A stretch of 64,000 bases of DNA. Source: Bacteroidota bacterium (GTDB lineage Bacteria; Bacteroidota; Bacteroidia; Bacteroidales; Tenuifilaceae). The DNA lies in the NCBI GenBank assembly GCA_029560875.1, contig JAKQKB010000178.1, positions 1-64,000 on the forward strand, written 5' to 3'. The translations under genes were made by a program, and so were the position numbers. The notes under the pieces were generated by a model that saw only the letters and a list, made by a program, of their open reading frames with translations, was not told the origin of the DNA and ran no database searches. Positions 35,534-44,488 of the stretch are shown piece by piece (position 1 is the stretch's first letter; the number at the start of each line of letters is the position of its first letter).

Positions 35534-35989
35534 TCAAACATCTAAATCTTTCTTAGTCTTTTCGAGTAGTTTAACATCGCTTATTACCATATTCTTATCA
35601 ACTGCTTTACACATATCGTAAACGGTAAGTAGTGCGGTTGACACAGCAGTTAAGGCCTCCATTTCGACACCAGTTTGGCCTATGCATTTTACATAGCTGT
35701 TTACTTCAACTCCTTCGGATGTAAGTGTTGCTTTAACGTCAACCTTTGTAAGCATAAGCGTATGGCAAAGAGGAATTAGTTCTGGTGTTCGCTTTGCGGC
35801 TTGAATTCCAGCAATTTCTGCAACCGTAAGCACATCGCCTTTTTTCATCTGATTTTCAGAAATTAACCTGAAGGTTTCCCTAGAAAGTTTAATAAAACCT
35901 TTTGCGTGCGCCTCGCGAATTTGATTTGGCTTATCGCCAACATCAACCATATTGGCTTTTCCGTTCTTATCGATATGCGAAAGTGTCAT
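35534..35989 (-). CDS. moaC: Cyclic pyranopterin monophosphate synthase
   Basis: 151 residues matching MoaC: the early MVDVGDKPNQIREA, the active-site PLCHTLMLTKVDV and the EMEALTAVSTALLTVYDMCKA block with catalytic Lys downstream. It converts the MoaA product to cyclic pyranopterin monophosphate, the first stable molybdopterin intermediate. It begins 3 bp after the moaA stop, so the two are tightly coupled. Confidence 0.95.
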   Translation of the reverse strand: MTLSHIDKNGKANMVDVGDKPNQIREAHAKGFIKLSRETFRLISENQMKKGDVLTVAEIAGIQAAKRTPELIPLCHTLMLTKVDVKATLTSEGVEVNSYVKCIGQTGVEMEALTAVSTALLTVYDMCKAVDKNMVISDVKLLEKTKKDLDV

Positions 35990-35992
35990 TTT

Positions 35993-36793
35993 TTACCCTC
36001 CAATATTGTAGAATTCACCATTCTGATTTGTTGTGCCGCACTCAGGCTTATTCGCTAATGCCAATTTTAATGCTTGTTCAAAGCCAAGTTCCCTTACTTT
36101 ATAGCCTAAATTATTGAAAAGGCAAGGTTTTACAATGCCATCGGCTGTAAGACGTAACCGATTACAGATGCTGCAGTTCCCACCATCGCCACCCTCAACA
36201 ATTCCAAATGTACCGTTTTCTAAATCCATTTTTGGAATAAACCGAACGGAAAAACCATTCTTGTCGGCAAATTCCTTTACAGCAAGAGCATCGGGCTCCA
36301 AGGAGTTTTTATCAACAACACAGTTCAACTTAATAGGGCTAAAACCAAGTTCCTTTGCCAGTAAAAGTCCTTCAATCACATCGGTTATATTGCCAACTCT
36401 AGTTATCTGTTTGTATTTAACGGCATCAATGGTATCGAGACTCACATTTAATCTTTGCAATCCTGCATCCTTTAGTTGCTTTGCGAATTGTTTGAGTAAA
36501 ATCCCATTGGTAGTCATACTTAGGTCTTTTATCTCTGGAATTTTTGCAAGCGATTCAATTAAATTTATAACCCCTTTGCGAACAAGAGGTTCGCCACCGG
36601 TAATGCGAACTTTATCAACTCCGTACTTAATGGTAATATTTACAAAGTTGATTATTTCTTCAAATGAGAGAATATCGGAATGCTCCATTAACCTTACGCC
36701 TTCCTCTGGCATGCAGTAGGTGCAGCGAAGGTTGCAGCGGTCGGTAACCGAAATGCGTAGATAGTTAATTCGTCTGTTATATTGGTCGAACAT
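35993..36793 (-). CDS. moaA: GTP 3',8-cyclase (short form)
   Basis: 266 residues. Radical-SAM cluster Cys20, Cys24, Cys27 (CNLRCTYC) and second cluster Cys207, Cys210, Cys224 with the family's CxxC-x13-C spacing; the C-terminal Gly-Gly needed for GTP chemistry is kept (YNIGG). MoaA is usually 320-340 residues; here about 60 are missing between the SAM barrel and the second cluster. All catalytic cysteines remain, so it is probably a compact functional form. Overlaps the end of moeA by 17 bp. Confidence 0.9.
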   Translation of the reverse strand: MFDQYNRRINYLRISVTDRCNLRCTYCMPEEGVRLMEHSDILSFEEIINFVNITIKYGVDKVRITGGEPLVRKGVINLIESLAKIPEIKDLSMTTNGILLKQFAKQLKDAGLQRLNVSLDTIDAVKYKQITRVGNITDVIEGLLLAKELGFSPIKLNCVVDKNSLEPDALAVKEFADKNGFSVRFIPKMDLENGTFGIVEGGDGGNCSICNRLRLTADGIVKPCLFNNLGYKVRELGFEQALKLALANKPECGTTNQNGEFYNIGG

Positions 36794-37958
36794 CCACTAA
36801 ATCTCCTTTGTCAATTCTTTCAACGCCAATTGGTACTGCTATAATTCCATTTGCTTTAGCTAGCGCAAAAATATGTGCCGAGCCGTGGAATTCAACAGGG
36901 AAAACTTCGTTTTGTTCAGATATAAAAACTGGAACTAATGCTAGTCGTTCAGCACGTTTGCGTCGATATTCCACTCCCATTGGGGCTTTAATTTGATGAG
37001 GATTTAAATTGGAGATACCCATCATTTTTTGTAATGCAGGTTTTACCAACAGTTCAAACTGAATAAACGATGACACTGGATTGCCCGGTAAACCAAAAAT
37101 TAACTTGTTGCCTTTTGTCCCAAATGTAGTTGGTTTGCCAGGTTGAACTGCAACGCTATCGAAATGGATTTGAATTCCAAGTTGTTCCATAATTTCTGGA
37201 ACAAAATCAAAATCGCCCATGGACACACCTCCAGTAAGAATAACCACATCTGACTTGTCGAGTGCTTCGGATATTGCCTTGTAGGTTGCCTCTCTTGTGT
37301 CGCCTACAATTCCATTGTATAAAGGTTCAGCCCCGCAATTAATTGCCTGCGATATGAGTTGATGCCCATTGCTATTGCGTATTTGGCTACCAGTTGGCTT
37401 TATGTGTGGTTCAACCAACTCATCGCCAGTTGGAAGTATCGATACAATTGGTTTAACGGCAACTGTTGGTCTATAGCATCCCAAAGCAGCCATAATGGCG
37501 ATATGTTTAGGTTGAATAGTGATCCCTTTCTCAATGGATAAATCACCAATTCTAATGTCTTCGCCTAATTCGCAAATATTTGCTTTGGTTGAATTTCCTG
37601 TAAATTCTATATGGTTCTGGTCAATAATTCGGGTATCCTCCACCATAAGCACGCAGTCTGCGCCCTCAGGGATTGGGGCACCAGTCATGATTTTTGAGCA
37701 CTGCCCTTTACCAACTGTTTTTGAGGGCATTACTCCCGCAGGGATAACCTCAATTACTTCCAAAGAACCACCAATGTCGGACATTCGGCAAGCAAAGCCA
37801 TCAACAGCCGTCTTGCGAAATGGTGGCATATTGATATCTGAAATGACATCTTGTGCCAGAATTCTTCCTGTGCTTTGCGAAAGAGCAACCTCCTCAGTTT
37901 TACCCAAGGGGTTAGTTTTTGAAACTACTATGTTATATGCTTCTTGAAAAGGTATCAT
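36777..37958 (-). CDS. moeA: Molybdopterin molybdenumtransferase
   Basis: 393 residues from the ATG at 37958 (a TTG two codons earlier is also open). Domains in MoeA order: the opening SQSTGRILAQDV, PPFRKTAVDGFA, then MogA-like domain III with TGGVSMGDFDFVPE and LPGNPVSS, and a beta-barrel domain IV. It inserts molybdate into adenylated molybdopterin. First gene of a four-gene minus-strand operon moeA-moaA-moaC-MOSC/mogA. MoaD, MoaE and the molybdate transporter are not in the window. Confidence 0.93.
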   Translation of the reverse strand: MIPFQEAYNIVVSKTNPLGKTEEVALSQSTGRILAQDVISDINMPPFRKTAVDGFACRMSDIGGSLEVIEVIPAGVMPSKTVGKGQCSKIMTGAPIPEGADCVLMVEDTRIIDQNHIEFTGNSTKANICELGEDIRIGDLSIEKGITIQPKHIAIMAALGCYRPTVAVKPIVSILPTGDELVEPHIKPTGSQIRNSNGHQLISQAINCGAEPLYNGIVGDTREATYKAISEALDKSDVVILTGGVSMGDFDFVPEIMEQLGIQIHFDSVAVQPGKPTTFGTKGNKLIFGLPGNPVSSFIQFELLVKPALQKMMGISNLNPHQIKAPMGVEYRRKRAERLALVPVFISEQNEVFPVEFHGSAHIFALAKANGIIAVPIGVERIDKGDLVDVRPI

Positions 37959-38312
37959 CAGCAAAAGTTTATCATTGCAAAGTTGTGAAAAATTACCAAG
38001 AAAGGAAATGATTTTTGTTACATATCGAGAAGTAGGAAGGTGGAAGTAGGAAGATTAGAGTAGGAGCGAGGCTGAAGATGGACGAGGAGTAAAGATGTTG
38101 AATAAGGCCATGTTAAGTTAAATCTGGAGTTTATTTTGAAGAAAAAATATGCTTTCAAACGGATTGTTTCCAAAAATAATTCTGTAAGTGCGAAAATTGT
38201 ATTTAAAATTTTCTGTTTAGACTGATTAGGGTTCATAGTTTCGGTTGAGTTGATTTTCTTACTACATTTACAACCTGCAAAATTTAAATTAATTGAATAA
38301 AAACATAAGGAT
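37959..38312. other. Intergenic region between moeA and a nucleoside permease
   Basis: 354 bp between divergent genes. A purine-rich degenerate tandem run based on GGAAGTAGGAAG words occupies about 38026-38095, resembling repeat words often seen in Bacteroidota intergenic DNA. TACATTTA at 38263-38270 is a one-mismatch -7 box for the permease. No gene seen. Confidence 0.4.
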
Positions 38313-39569
38313 ATGAATTTGAAACTTCGTCTAACAATCATGAGCTTCTTACAGTTTTTTGTTTGGGGAGCTTGGTTAATAACAATTGGAACTTATTGTT
38401 TCAATGCTAAGGGGTGGACTGGTGAACAATTTGGGGCAATTTTTTCAACCTTAGCACTTGCTTCGTTATTTATGCCTGCACTTACCGGTATTATTGCTGA
38501 TAGGTGGTTGAATGCTGAAAAATTATACGGGATACTCCAAATACTTTATGGAGTTGTACTGTTTTTTGTGCCTCAGGTAAACGATCCTAACACATTGTAC
38601 TATGTAATTTTTCTTGCAATGATATTTTATATGCCTACAATATCACTCTCAAATTCAATATCATATAATATTTTAAAAAGGAATAACTTTGATGTAGTTA
38701 AGGTTTTTCCGCCAATTAGAGTATGGGGGACAATAGGTTTTATAGTTGCAATGTGGATAACCAACTTGTCAGGGAGTAAAGCTAATGCAAACCAATTTAT
38801 TATAGCAGCATTTGCAGCAATTGCTCTAGGAATCTATTCATTTACACTTCCCAAATGCCCACCAGAGAAGTCTATTTCAAAAAATGCATCTATACTTGAG
38901 CTGCTTGGACTCAAAGCATTCAAATTATTCGGGAACTTCAAAATGGCCTTATTCTTTCTTTTTGCAATGTTCCTAGGTGCTGCACTTCAATTGACAAATA
39001 TGTATGGGGATTCATTCCTTGACGATTTTAGAAATGTAGCGGCATATGCTGATTCCTTTGTTGTGAAATACTCAACTATTATTATGTCAATTTCACAAAT
39101 ATCCGAGACACTATTTATTTTAACAATACCATTTTTCTTGAAACGGTTTGGCATTAAAAAGGTAATGCTATTTAGCATGATAGCATGGGTGTTGCGTTTT
39201 GGATTGTTTGCTTATGGAAACCCTTCGCCAGAGTTGTTTTGGATGATTATATTGTCCTGTATTGTTTACGGAATGGCTTTCGATTTCTTTAATATCTCAG
39301 GTTCATTATTTGTAGAAAGTACCACGGATCCATCAATTAGATCGAGTGCTCAGGGATTATTTATGATGATGACCAATGGAATTGGAGCCTTTTTGGGAAG
39401 TAAAGTAAGTGGTTTTGTGATTGATAGGTACTTCACTTCTGCAGAGGGTAAGGATTGGCATGGAATATGGCTTACCTTTGCAATTTATGCTTTGATTGTT
39501 GCAGTACTTTTTGCGGTTCTATTCAAGCATAAGCACAACCCCGAAGAGGTTAAAAATTTTAAACATTAA
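38313..39569 (+). CDS. Nucleoside:H+ symporter, NupG-type MFS transporter
   Basis: 418 residues with twelve predicted membrane helices. The N-terminal MSFLQFFVWGAWLITIGTYC and the GIIADRWLNAEK loop are typical of the NupG/XapB nucleoside-H+ symporter family. The late STTDPSIRSSAQGLFMMMTNG block is also family-like. It should import purine or pyrimidine nucleosides across the inner membrane. Single gene with a terminator. Confidence 0.88.
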   Translation: MNLKLRLTIMSFLQFFVWGAWLITIGTYCFNAKGWTGEQFGAIFSTLALASLFMPALTGIIADRWLNAEKLYGILQILYGVVLFFVPQVNDPNTLYYVIFLAMIFYMPTISLSNSISYNILKRNNFDVVKVFPPIRVWGTIGFIVAMWITNLSGSKANANQFIIAAFAAIALGIYSFTLPKCPPEKSISKNASILELLGLKAFKLFGNFKMALFFLFAMFLGAALQLTNMYGDSFLDDFRNVAAYADSFVVKYSTIIMSISQISETLFILTIPFFLKRFGIKKVMLFSMIAWVLRFGLFAYGNPSPELFWMIILSCIVYGMAFDFFNISGSLFVESTTDPSIRSSAQGLFMMMTNGIGAFLGSKVSGFVIDRYFTSAEGKDWHGIWLTFAIYALIVAVLFAVLFKHKHNPEEVKNFKH

Positions 39570-39588
39570 TAGTTGTTTTAAAAAGTAG

Positions 39589-39618
39589 AAACCCTCGAAA
39601 TAATCATTTCGGGGGTTT
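39589..39618 (+). terminator. Terminator of the nucleoside permease
   Basis: AAACCCTCGAAA (39589-39600) pairs with TTTCGGGGGTTT (39607-39618), one mismatch. The T tract is short. Confidence 0.7.
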
Positions 39619-39627
39619 ACTAATAAA

Positions 39628-39653
39628 AAACCCAGAGCAATTGCCCTGGGTTT
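39628..39653 (-). terminator. Terminator of the 94-residue gene
   Basis: AAACCCAGAGCAA pairs with TTGCCCTGGGTTT (one mismatch) and on the minus strand is followed by T6. Lies 20 bp past the stop. Confidence 0.8.
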
Positions 39654-39673
39654 AAATTATTTTGTAAAGACTA

Positions 39674-39958
39674 TTACTTAGTAATTTCGCTAAGTTTAGT
39701 AAAGCAATCGTCAACAGCAACCATTAAATCCTCTTGGATTGCCTTATAGTGAGCCTTAACGGCTTTAGCATCGTGCTTATTTTCAGGATTGTTGATTCTT
39801 GTAACTAACTCGTTGCGTTTCTCAAGCATAGTTTCGATAATAGCAAGTGCTTTATCCTGATTTTTATTACCGTGAATTAGCATAAAAGTATAGCAATCGC
39901 TAACTACTTCGCTTACAAGAAAGTCAACGTCTTTCTTAAGGTTTTTCTTATTTGCCAT
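39674..39958 (-). CDS. Conserved hypothetical helical protein
   Basis: 94 residues, all helical by pattern, highly charged, no signal or membrane segment. It begins MANKKNLKKDVDFLVSEVV and has two Cys residues (Cys22 and Cys84). I recognise it only as resembling short hypothetical proteins conserved in Bacteroidales. It is monocistronic with its own terminator, and its codon choice looks biased as if well expressed. Function unknown. Confidence 0.75.
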   Translation of the reverse strand: MANKKNLKKDVDFLVSEVVSDCYTFMLIHGNKNQDKALAIIETMLEKRNELVTRINNPENKHDAKAVKAHYKAIQEDLMVAVDDCFTKLSEITK

Positions 39959-40050
39959 GTTTAAAACATTTATTAATTGATGCGCAAAGATATAAATAAG
40001 ATTTTAAATATCGCCCTTTCTGTTTCAATGATGATATTATGAAAGAATAA

Positions 40051-41427
40051 TTAATCCTCTATCAATCCTTCCTCGCTCTCAATAAGTGTGAGGTTAACAA
40101 TCGATTTGTTTTGCCATCGCCCATACTTATAGTACAATCCTGCGGCAATTGCACCAAAGACCCAACCAATTGGAATTGACCACCAAATACCTTTTTCGCC
40201 CATATTTAAAGTTTTACTTAAAAAGTAAGCCAAAGGAATTCGAATTAGCCAAAGCGAAAGTAGTGTGATATACATTGGCACTACAGCAGCACCGGCTCCT
40301 CGCAGTAATCCATTAAAGTTGAACATTATTGCAAAGAAGATATAGAATACGCTTACAATTAACAGATAATGGTAACCAATATCTACAACATTAGGACTAG
40401 TGGTAAAAATGGTCATAATTGATTCTCCCCAGATTATTATAATCACGGTTATGGATGCACAAACTGCAACCGACATCCACATGGTTGCTTTTAACCCTTT
40501 AGCAACTCTGTCGAGTTTACCTGCACCAACATTCTGACCAACAAAGCCCGATAGTGCTGCCGCAAAGTTCATTGCAGGAATAACAGCCAACGAATCGACC
40601 CGTCCTGCTGCCGAGAAAGCAGCAATTACGGGTGTTCCAAAAGTGTTGACAATTCCCATCATTGCCATACCGCCTAGTGCAACCAATGTTTGCTGAATTC
40701 CTGTTGGTAAACCAATCCTGATACTTTGTTTAAAAATATCCCAATCAAAGGATATCTTTTTCACATCAATCCTAAGTATATGTTGCTTGTGGTTTAAGTA
40801 TGCTAAGGCTGCAATAAACGCACCAGCCTGAGAAATAACCGTAGCCCATGCAGCGCCTGCTATTCCCCACTTAAAAACTAGCACGAAAAGCAAATCTAAC
40901 CCAATGTTAGCAAAGGTTGAAATAATTAAAAAGTATAAGGGAGTTTTTGAATCGCCTATTCCTCTTAGAATGCTAGATGTACCATTGAATCCGAACATAA
41001 TAACCATTCCGTACATGTAAATATTGAGGTACGTTATGGCGGAATCCATTAACTCTTCAGGAAGTTGAAGAAAACGGAATATCCACTCGCTAGTTGTTAT
41101 GCCAACAACTGTGATTATAGCACCCGCAACCAAAAGGAAGATGTATGTAGTATCGGAGGCTCGCTTAACTTTATCGTACTGTTTTGCCCCAAAATACTGA
41201 GATATAACAACTGATGCGCCAATTCCAATTCCAATAACCAGCGCAATTACCATAAAAATTATTGGGAATGATGCGCCAACTGCGGCTAACGCTTTGTCGC
41301 CCAAATAACGTCCAACAATTATGCTATCTACAATATTATATAATTGCTGGAAAATATTACCAATGAGCATTGGCAATGCAAATTTAAAGATATGTCGGGA
41401 TTCACTCCCAGTTGTAAAATCTTTCAT
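40051..41427 (-). CDS. MATE-family efflux transporter
   Basis: 458 residues from the ATG at 41427; the open TTG nine codons upstream adds nothing family-like. Twelve membrane helices in two homologous halves, with the MATE landmarks PMLIGNIFQQLYNIVDSIIV and GASVVISQYFGA in the first half and AALSGFVGQNVGAGK in the second. These use a Na+ or H+ gradient to export cationic drugs or metabolites. Single gene between the hypothetical and tnaA. Confidence 0.92.
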   Translation of the reverse strand: MKDFTTGSESRHIFKFALPMLIGNIFQQLYNIVDSIIVGRYLGDKALAAVGASFPIIFMVIALVIGIGIGASVVISQYFGAKQYDKVKRASDTTYIFLLVAGAIITVVGITTSEWIFRFLQLPEELMDSAITYLNIYMYGMVIMFGFNGTSSILRGIGDSKTPLYFLIISTFANIGLDLLFVLVFKWGIAGAAWATVISQAGAFIAALAYLNHKQHILRIDVKKISFDWDIFKQSIRIGLPTGIQQTLVALGGMAMMGIVNTFGTPVIAAFSAAGRVDSLAVIPAMNFAAALSGFVGQNVGAGKLDRVAKGLKATMWMSVAVCASITVIIIIWGESIMTIFTTSPNVVDIGYHYLLIVSVFYIFFAIMFNFNGLLRGAGAAVVPMYITLLSLWLIRIPLAYFLSKTLNMGEKGIWWSIPIGWVFGAIAAGLYYKYGRWQNKSIVNLTLIESEEGLIED

Positions 41428-41609
41428 TAAAAGCAAAATATTGATTTCAGACAAGTCTTTCGTCTGATTTACAAAAGAAGTACAAAGAATGTCAAAATTG
41501 AAGTAAATAACAAGAAAAATAGATAAAGGTTATTTTTGGTAAAAGTAAAGAGGCCTTGCAATCATAGGATTGAAGACCTCTTCAAATAAACTAGTATTAG
41601 ATCCTAAAT

Positions 41610-42986
41610 TTATTTTACTCTTTCAAGTTCCACTGTGAAGTGACGCATTATTGGCGCTTCCCAAACAATATCAAATCCGTGCTTTAACTCGTTTCTTCTG
41701 TCATAAACGTTCTTAAGTGCAACAGCAATAACATCCATGTGGTTGTTAGTATAAACTCTACGAGGAATTGCTAAACGTAAAAGTTCAAGTTTTGGGTAAC
41801 GATTCTCGCGGGTTACAGGATCACGATCGGCTAAAAGTGTTCCAATCTCAACTCCACGAATACCAGCCTCAAGGTAAAGTTCAATGGCAAGGGTTTGCGC
41901 TCTTAACTCCTCTTTAGGAATGTTTGGTAAAACCTTGTTTGCATCAACAAAAATTGCATGACCACCAGCAGGATATTGGAATGGAATTCCAAACTCTTTA
42001 AGACGATTTCCAAGGTACTCAACTTGCTTTATGCGGGTTTCAAGGTAATCGAACTCGGTACCTTCGTCAAGTCCAACAGCCAATGCATTCATATCCCTAC
42101 CCGACATTCCGCCGTAGGTTACATAACCTTCAAACATGATGTTGAAAGTTGAACACTGGCGCCATAGTTCATTATCGCGCATTGCAATAAAACCACCAAT
42201 GTTAACAATAGCATCTTTCTTGCTACTCATTGTCATTGCATCGGCGTAGGAGAACATCTCCTTTACAATCTCCTTGATAGTTTTATTGGCATAACCTTCC
42301 TCGCGAATTTTAATAAAATAAGCATTTTCAGCAAAACGAGCGGAGTCGAAAACCACTCTCTTTCCATACTTGTCGGCAATTTTGCGAACCTGACGCAAGC
42401 ATTCCATCGATACTGGTTGACCACCAGCAGTGTTATTGGTTACAGTAACAATGATAAAAGGAACTTTAGCGTGATTCTCGCTCATAAACTTTTCGAGTTT
42501 TGCGGGGTCAACGTTTCCTTTGAAAGGGTGGTATAGTTCGGTGTTTGCAGCCTCATCTATAGTACAATCAACAGCGTGAGCCTTACGGAACTCGATATGA
42601 CCTTTGGTTGTATCGAAGTGTGAGTTTCCTGGAATATAATCGCCCTCTTTTACCATCACAGAAAAAAGCACATTTTCCGCAGCTCTACCTTGGTGTGTTG
42701 GCATAAAATACTCGAAACCAAGAATGCTCTGAATGGAGTTTTTAAGGTTGTAGTATGATGATGCTCCAGCATAACTCTCGTCGCCCATCATAATTGCACC
42801 CCATTGGCGGTCGCTCATAGCGCCTGTACCAGAGTCGGTAAGCAAATCAATAAAAACCTGATTGCTTTTTAAGTTGAAAAGGTTATACTTTGCCTCTTTA
42901 ATCCATTGCTCACGTTCCTCGCGAGTACTGCGGCGAAGAGGTTCAACCATTTTGATTTTATACGATTCTGAAAAAGGTAATTCCAT
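41610..42986 (-). CDS. tnaA: Tryptophanase
   Basis: 458 residues of the beta-eliminating lyase family. PLP binds Lys257 in SSKKD. Tryptophanase and tyrosine phenol-lyase differ at a few sites: here FDTTKGH (Asp125) and GVEIG match tryptophanase, whereas tyrosine phenol-lyase has FTTT and MERG. It should split tryptophan into indole, pyruvate and ammonia. Monovalent-cation-site residues are not checked. A 200-nt leader with a small ORF and hairpin precedes it. Confidence 0.92.
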   Translation of the reverse strand: MELPFSESYKIKMVEPLRRSTREEREQWIKEAKYNLFNLKSNQVFIDLLTDSGTGAMSDRQWGAIMMGDESYAGASSYYNLKNSIQSILGFEYFMPTHQGRAAENVLFSVMVKEGDYIPGNSHFDTTKGHIEFRKAHAVDCTIDEAANTELYHPFKGNVDPAKLEKFMSENHAKVPFIIVTVTNNTAGGQPVSMECLRQVRKIADKYGKRVVFDSARFAENAYFIKIREEGYANKTIKEIVKEMFSYADAMTMSSKKDAIVNIGGFIAMRDNELWRQCSTFNIMFEGYVTYGGMSGRDMNALAVGLDEGTEFDYLETRIKQVEYLGNRLKEFGIPFQYPAGGHAIFVDANKVLPNIPKEELRAQTLAIELYLEAGIRGVEIGTLLADRDPVTRENRYPKLELLRLAIPRRVYTNNHMDVIAVALKNVYDRRNELKHGFDIVWEAPIMRHFTVELERVK

Positions 42987-43025
42987 AGTTTTAAATTTTA
43001 GTGATTGTTAATAAATAAAATGAGT

Positions 43026-43045
43026 AAAAACTTCTGATAAAGAAG
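43026..43045 (-). promoter_or_regulatory. Terminator-like hairpin in the tnaA leader
   Basis: On the minus strand CTTCT-TTATC-AGAAG (43045-43031) followed by T5 (43030-43026). Only a 5-bp stem, so weak; it lies between the leader ORF and tnaA, where an attenuator would be. Confidence 0.3.
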
Positions 43046-43078
43046 AAATTACAATAACAAAAAGAAAATGGTATGGAA

Positions 43079-43153
43079 TTAGAAATTATCCCTGTTCTTG
43101 ATATTCAGGAATACGTATTTAGGGGCAATTCTTATGTGTAAACTAAATACCAT
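43079..43153 (-). CDS. Putative leader peptide of tnaA
   Basis: A 24-codon frame beginning MVFSLHIRIAPKY and ending with NRDNF, placed between the tnaA promoter box (43192-43199) and tnaA itself. It has no Trp and so does not look like E. coli TnaC, whose Trp12 is essential. The case rests on position alone; it may be chance. Confidence 0.3.
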   Translation of the reverse strand: MVFSLHIRIAPKYVFLNIKNRDNF

Positions 43154-43191
43154 TAATTTGATAATGAATGTAGTATAAGTCCTATTGATTG

Positions 43192-43199
43192 CAAATATA
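43192..43199 (-). promoter_or_regulatory. Promoter -7 box of tnaA
   Basis: TATATTTG on the minus strand fits TAnnTTTG. It implies a leader of about 200 nt before the tnaA ATG. Confidence 0.5.
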
Positions 43200-43309
43200 A
43201 GTAACTTGATTGAAAAACCGAAATCGGTTGCGAATAAAAAATATCGATGTAAATTAAAGTGATTTTTAGAATGGTTCGTTTATCTTTATCTCAACATTTT
43301 AACCATGCT

Positions 43310-44488
43310 ATGGCTAATTACAATTTCTATATAAAAAACAACCGCGAAAACTCCTCGTGCGTTAAGTACGATTTGCGTAAGGAGATTTTTGGCAATGCTG
43401 ATGTTATTCCAATGTGGGTGGCCGATATGGATATTCAAACCCCCGATTTTATTTTTGAAGCGATTAGGAATAGATGCACTCATCCTTTCCTTGGCTATTC
43501 ATTTAGGGATGAGTCCTATAACCTTGCAATAACCGAATGGTACAAAAGAAGGCATGGTTGGAATGTTCAAAGCGACTGGATTGAGTTTTGCCCTGGGGTT
43601 GTTTCCGGATTAAACCATGTAATAAGAGCATTAACAAAGCCTGGCGACAAAATAATAATTCAACCGCCAGTCTACCATCCATTCTTTTCAACTGTCGAAA
43701 ACAATGGAAGAGTGCTAGTTAATAATCCACTGATTGAAAGCAACGGCAATTACTCTATGAACTTTGGTGAGTTAGAGCGATTGGCTGCTCAAGGTGCATC
43801 GATGCTAATACTATCGAACCCTCATAATCCTGTTGGCAGAGTATGGAATTTAAACGAGTTAACTCAACTAGGAGATATTTGTGTGAAACACAATGTTCTT
43901 GTTGTTGCAGATGAAATTCATTGCGATTTGGTTTACAAGGCATACAAGCATATTCCATTAGCATCAATTAACTCCAATTTTGCAAAAAACACAATTACCT
44001 TCAGTTCAGCAAGTAAAACTTTTAATATTGCAGGCTTGGCAAGCGGTTTCGTCATTATATCTAACCCCGATATGATGAAAAAGTATAAGCACGAGTTGGA
44101 AGAAACGGGTGCGGGAATGGGGAATATATTCGGAAACGAGGCTGTTAAAGCAGCATTTAGCCTAGAAGGGGAGGAATGGCTGACCGAACTCCTTCAGTAT
44201 TTTGAGGGCAATGTTGATTTGGTTGAAAGAACCTTAAAGCAACATCTTCCAAAATTAAAATTTACCAAACCTCAAGGTACATATTTACTATGGCTCGATT
44301 TCAGAGAGTTTGAAATGAACGATGAAGCACTTAACAAAAAGTTGATAAACGAAGTTGGCTTAGGCCTTAACGCTGGCAATGGCTTTGGTGCTGAGGGTAC
44401 AGGTTTTCAACGTATGAACATTGCTTGCCCACGTTCTGTGGTGCAAATTGCTCTAAATAAACTAATTGATTCGTTTAAGAATTGCTAA
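43310..44488 (+). CDS. PatB/MalY-type PLP-dependent C-S lyase (aminotransferase fold)
   Basis: 392 residues from the ATG at 43310, where similarity to the family begins; the frame is open 17 codons further up. Fold-type I landmarks: PMWVADMDIQTP, LSNPHNPVGRVW, VADEIHCDLV and the PLP lysine in SASKTFN (near 236). The MalY/PatB group cleaves cystathionine or other C-S compounds to thiol, pyruvate and ammonia; some act as aminotransferases. It diverges from tnaA, so both PLP lyases share the intergenic region. Confidence 0.9.
   Translation: MANYNFYIKNNRENSSCVKYDLRKEIFGNADVIPMWVADMDIQTPDFIFEAIRNRCTHPFLGYSFRDESYNLAITEWYKRRHGWNVQSDWIEFCPGVVSGLNHVIRALTKPGDKIIIQPPVYHPFFSTVENNGRVLVNNPLIESNGNYSMNFGELERLAAQGASMLILSNPHNPVGRVWNLNELTQLGDICVKHNVLVVADEIHCDLVYKAYKHIPLASINSNFAKNTITFSSASKTFNIAGLASGFVIISNPDMMKKYKHELEETGAGMGNIFGNEAVKAAFSLEGEEWLTELLQYFEGNVDLVERTLKQHLPKLKFTKPQGTYLLWLDFREFEMNDEALNKKLINEVGLGLNAGNGFGAEGTGFQRMNIACPRSVVQIALNKLIDSFKNC

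Noticed and set aside
37959-38020. Molybdenum cofactor riboswitch before moeA
   Set aside because: The region is short and AT-rich with no extended conserved stem structure visible.
41610-42986. Tyrosine phenol-lyase as the identity of the beta-eliminating lyase
   Set aside because: The diagnostic sites read FDTTKGH and VEIG as in tryptophanase, not the FTTT and MERG of tyrosine phenol-lyase.
43079-43153. A true TnaC homologue
   Set aside because: The small leader frame lacks Trp, essential in TnaC; kept only as a weak leader-peptide candidate.
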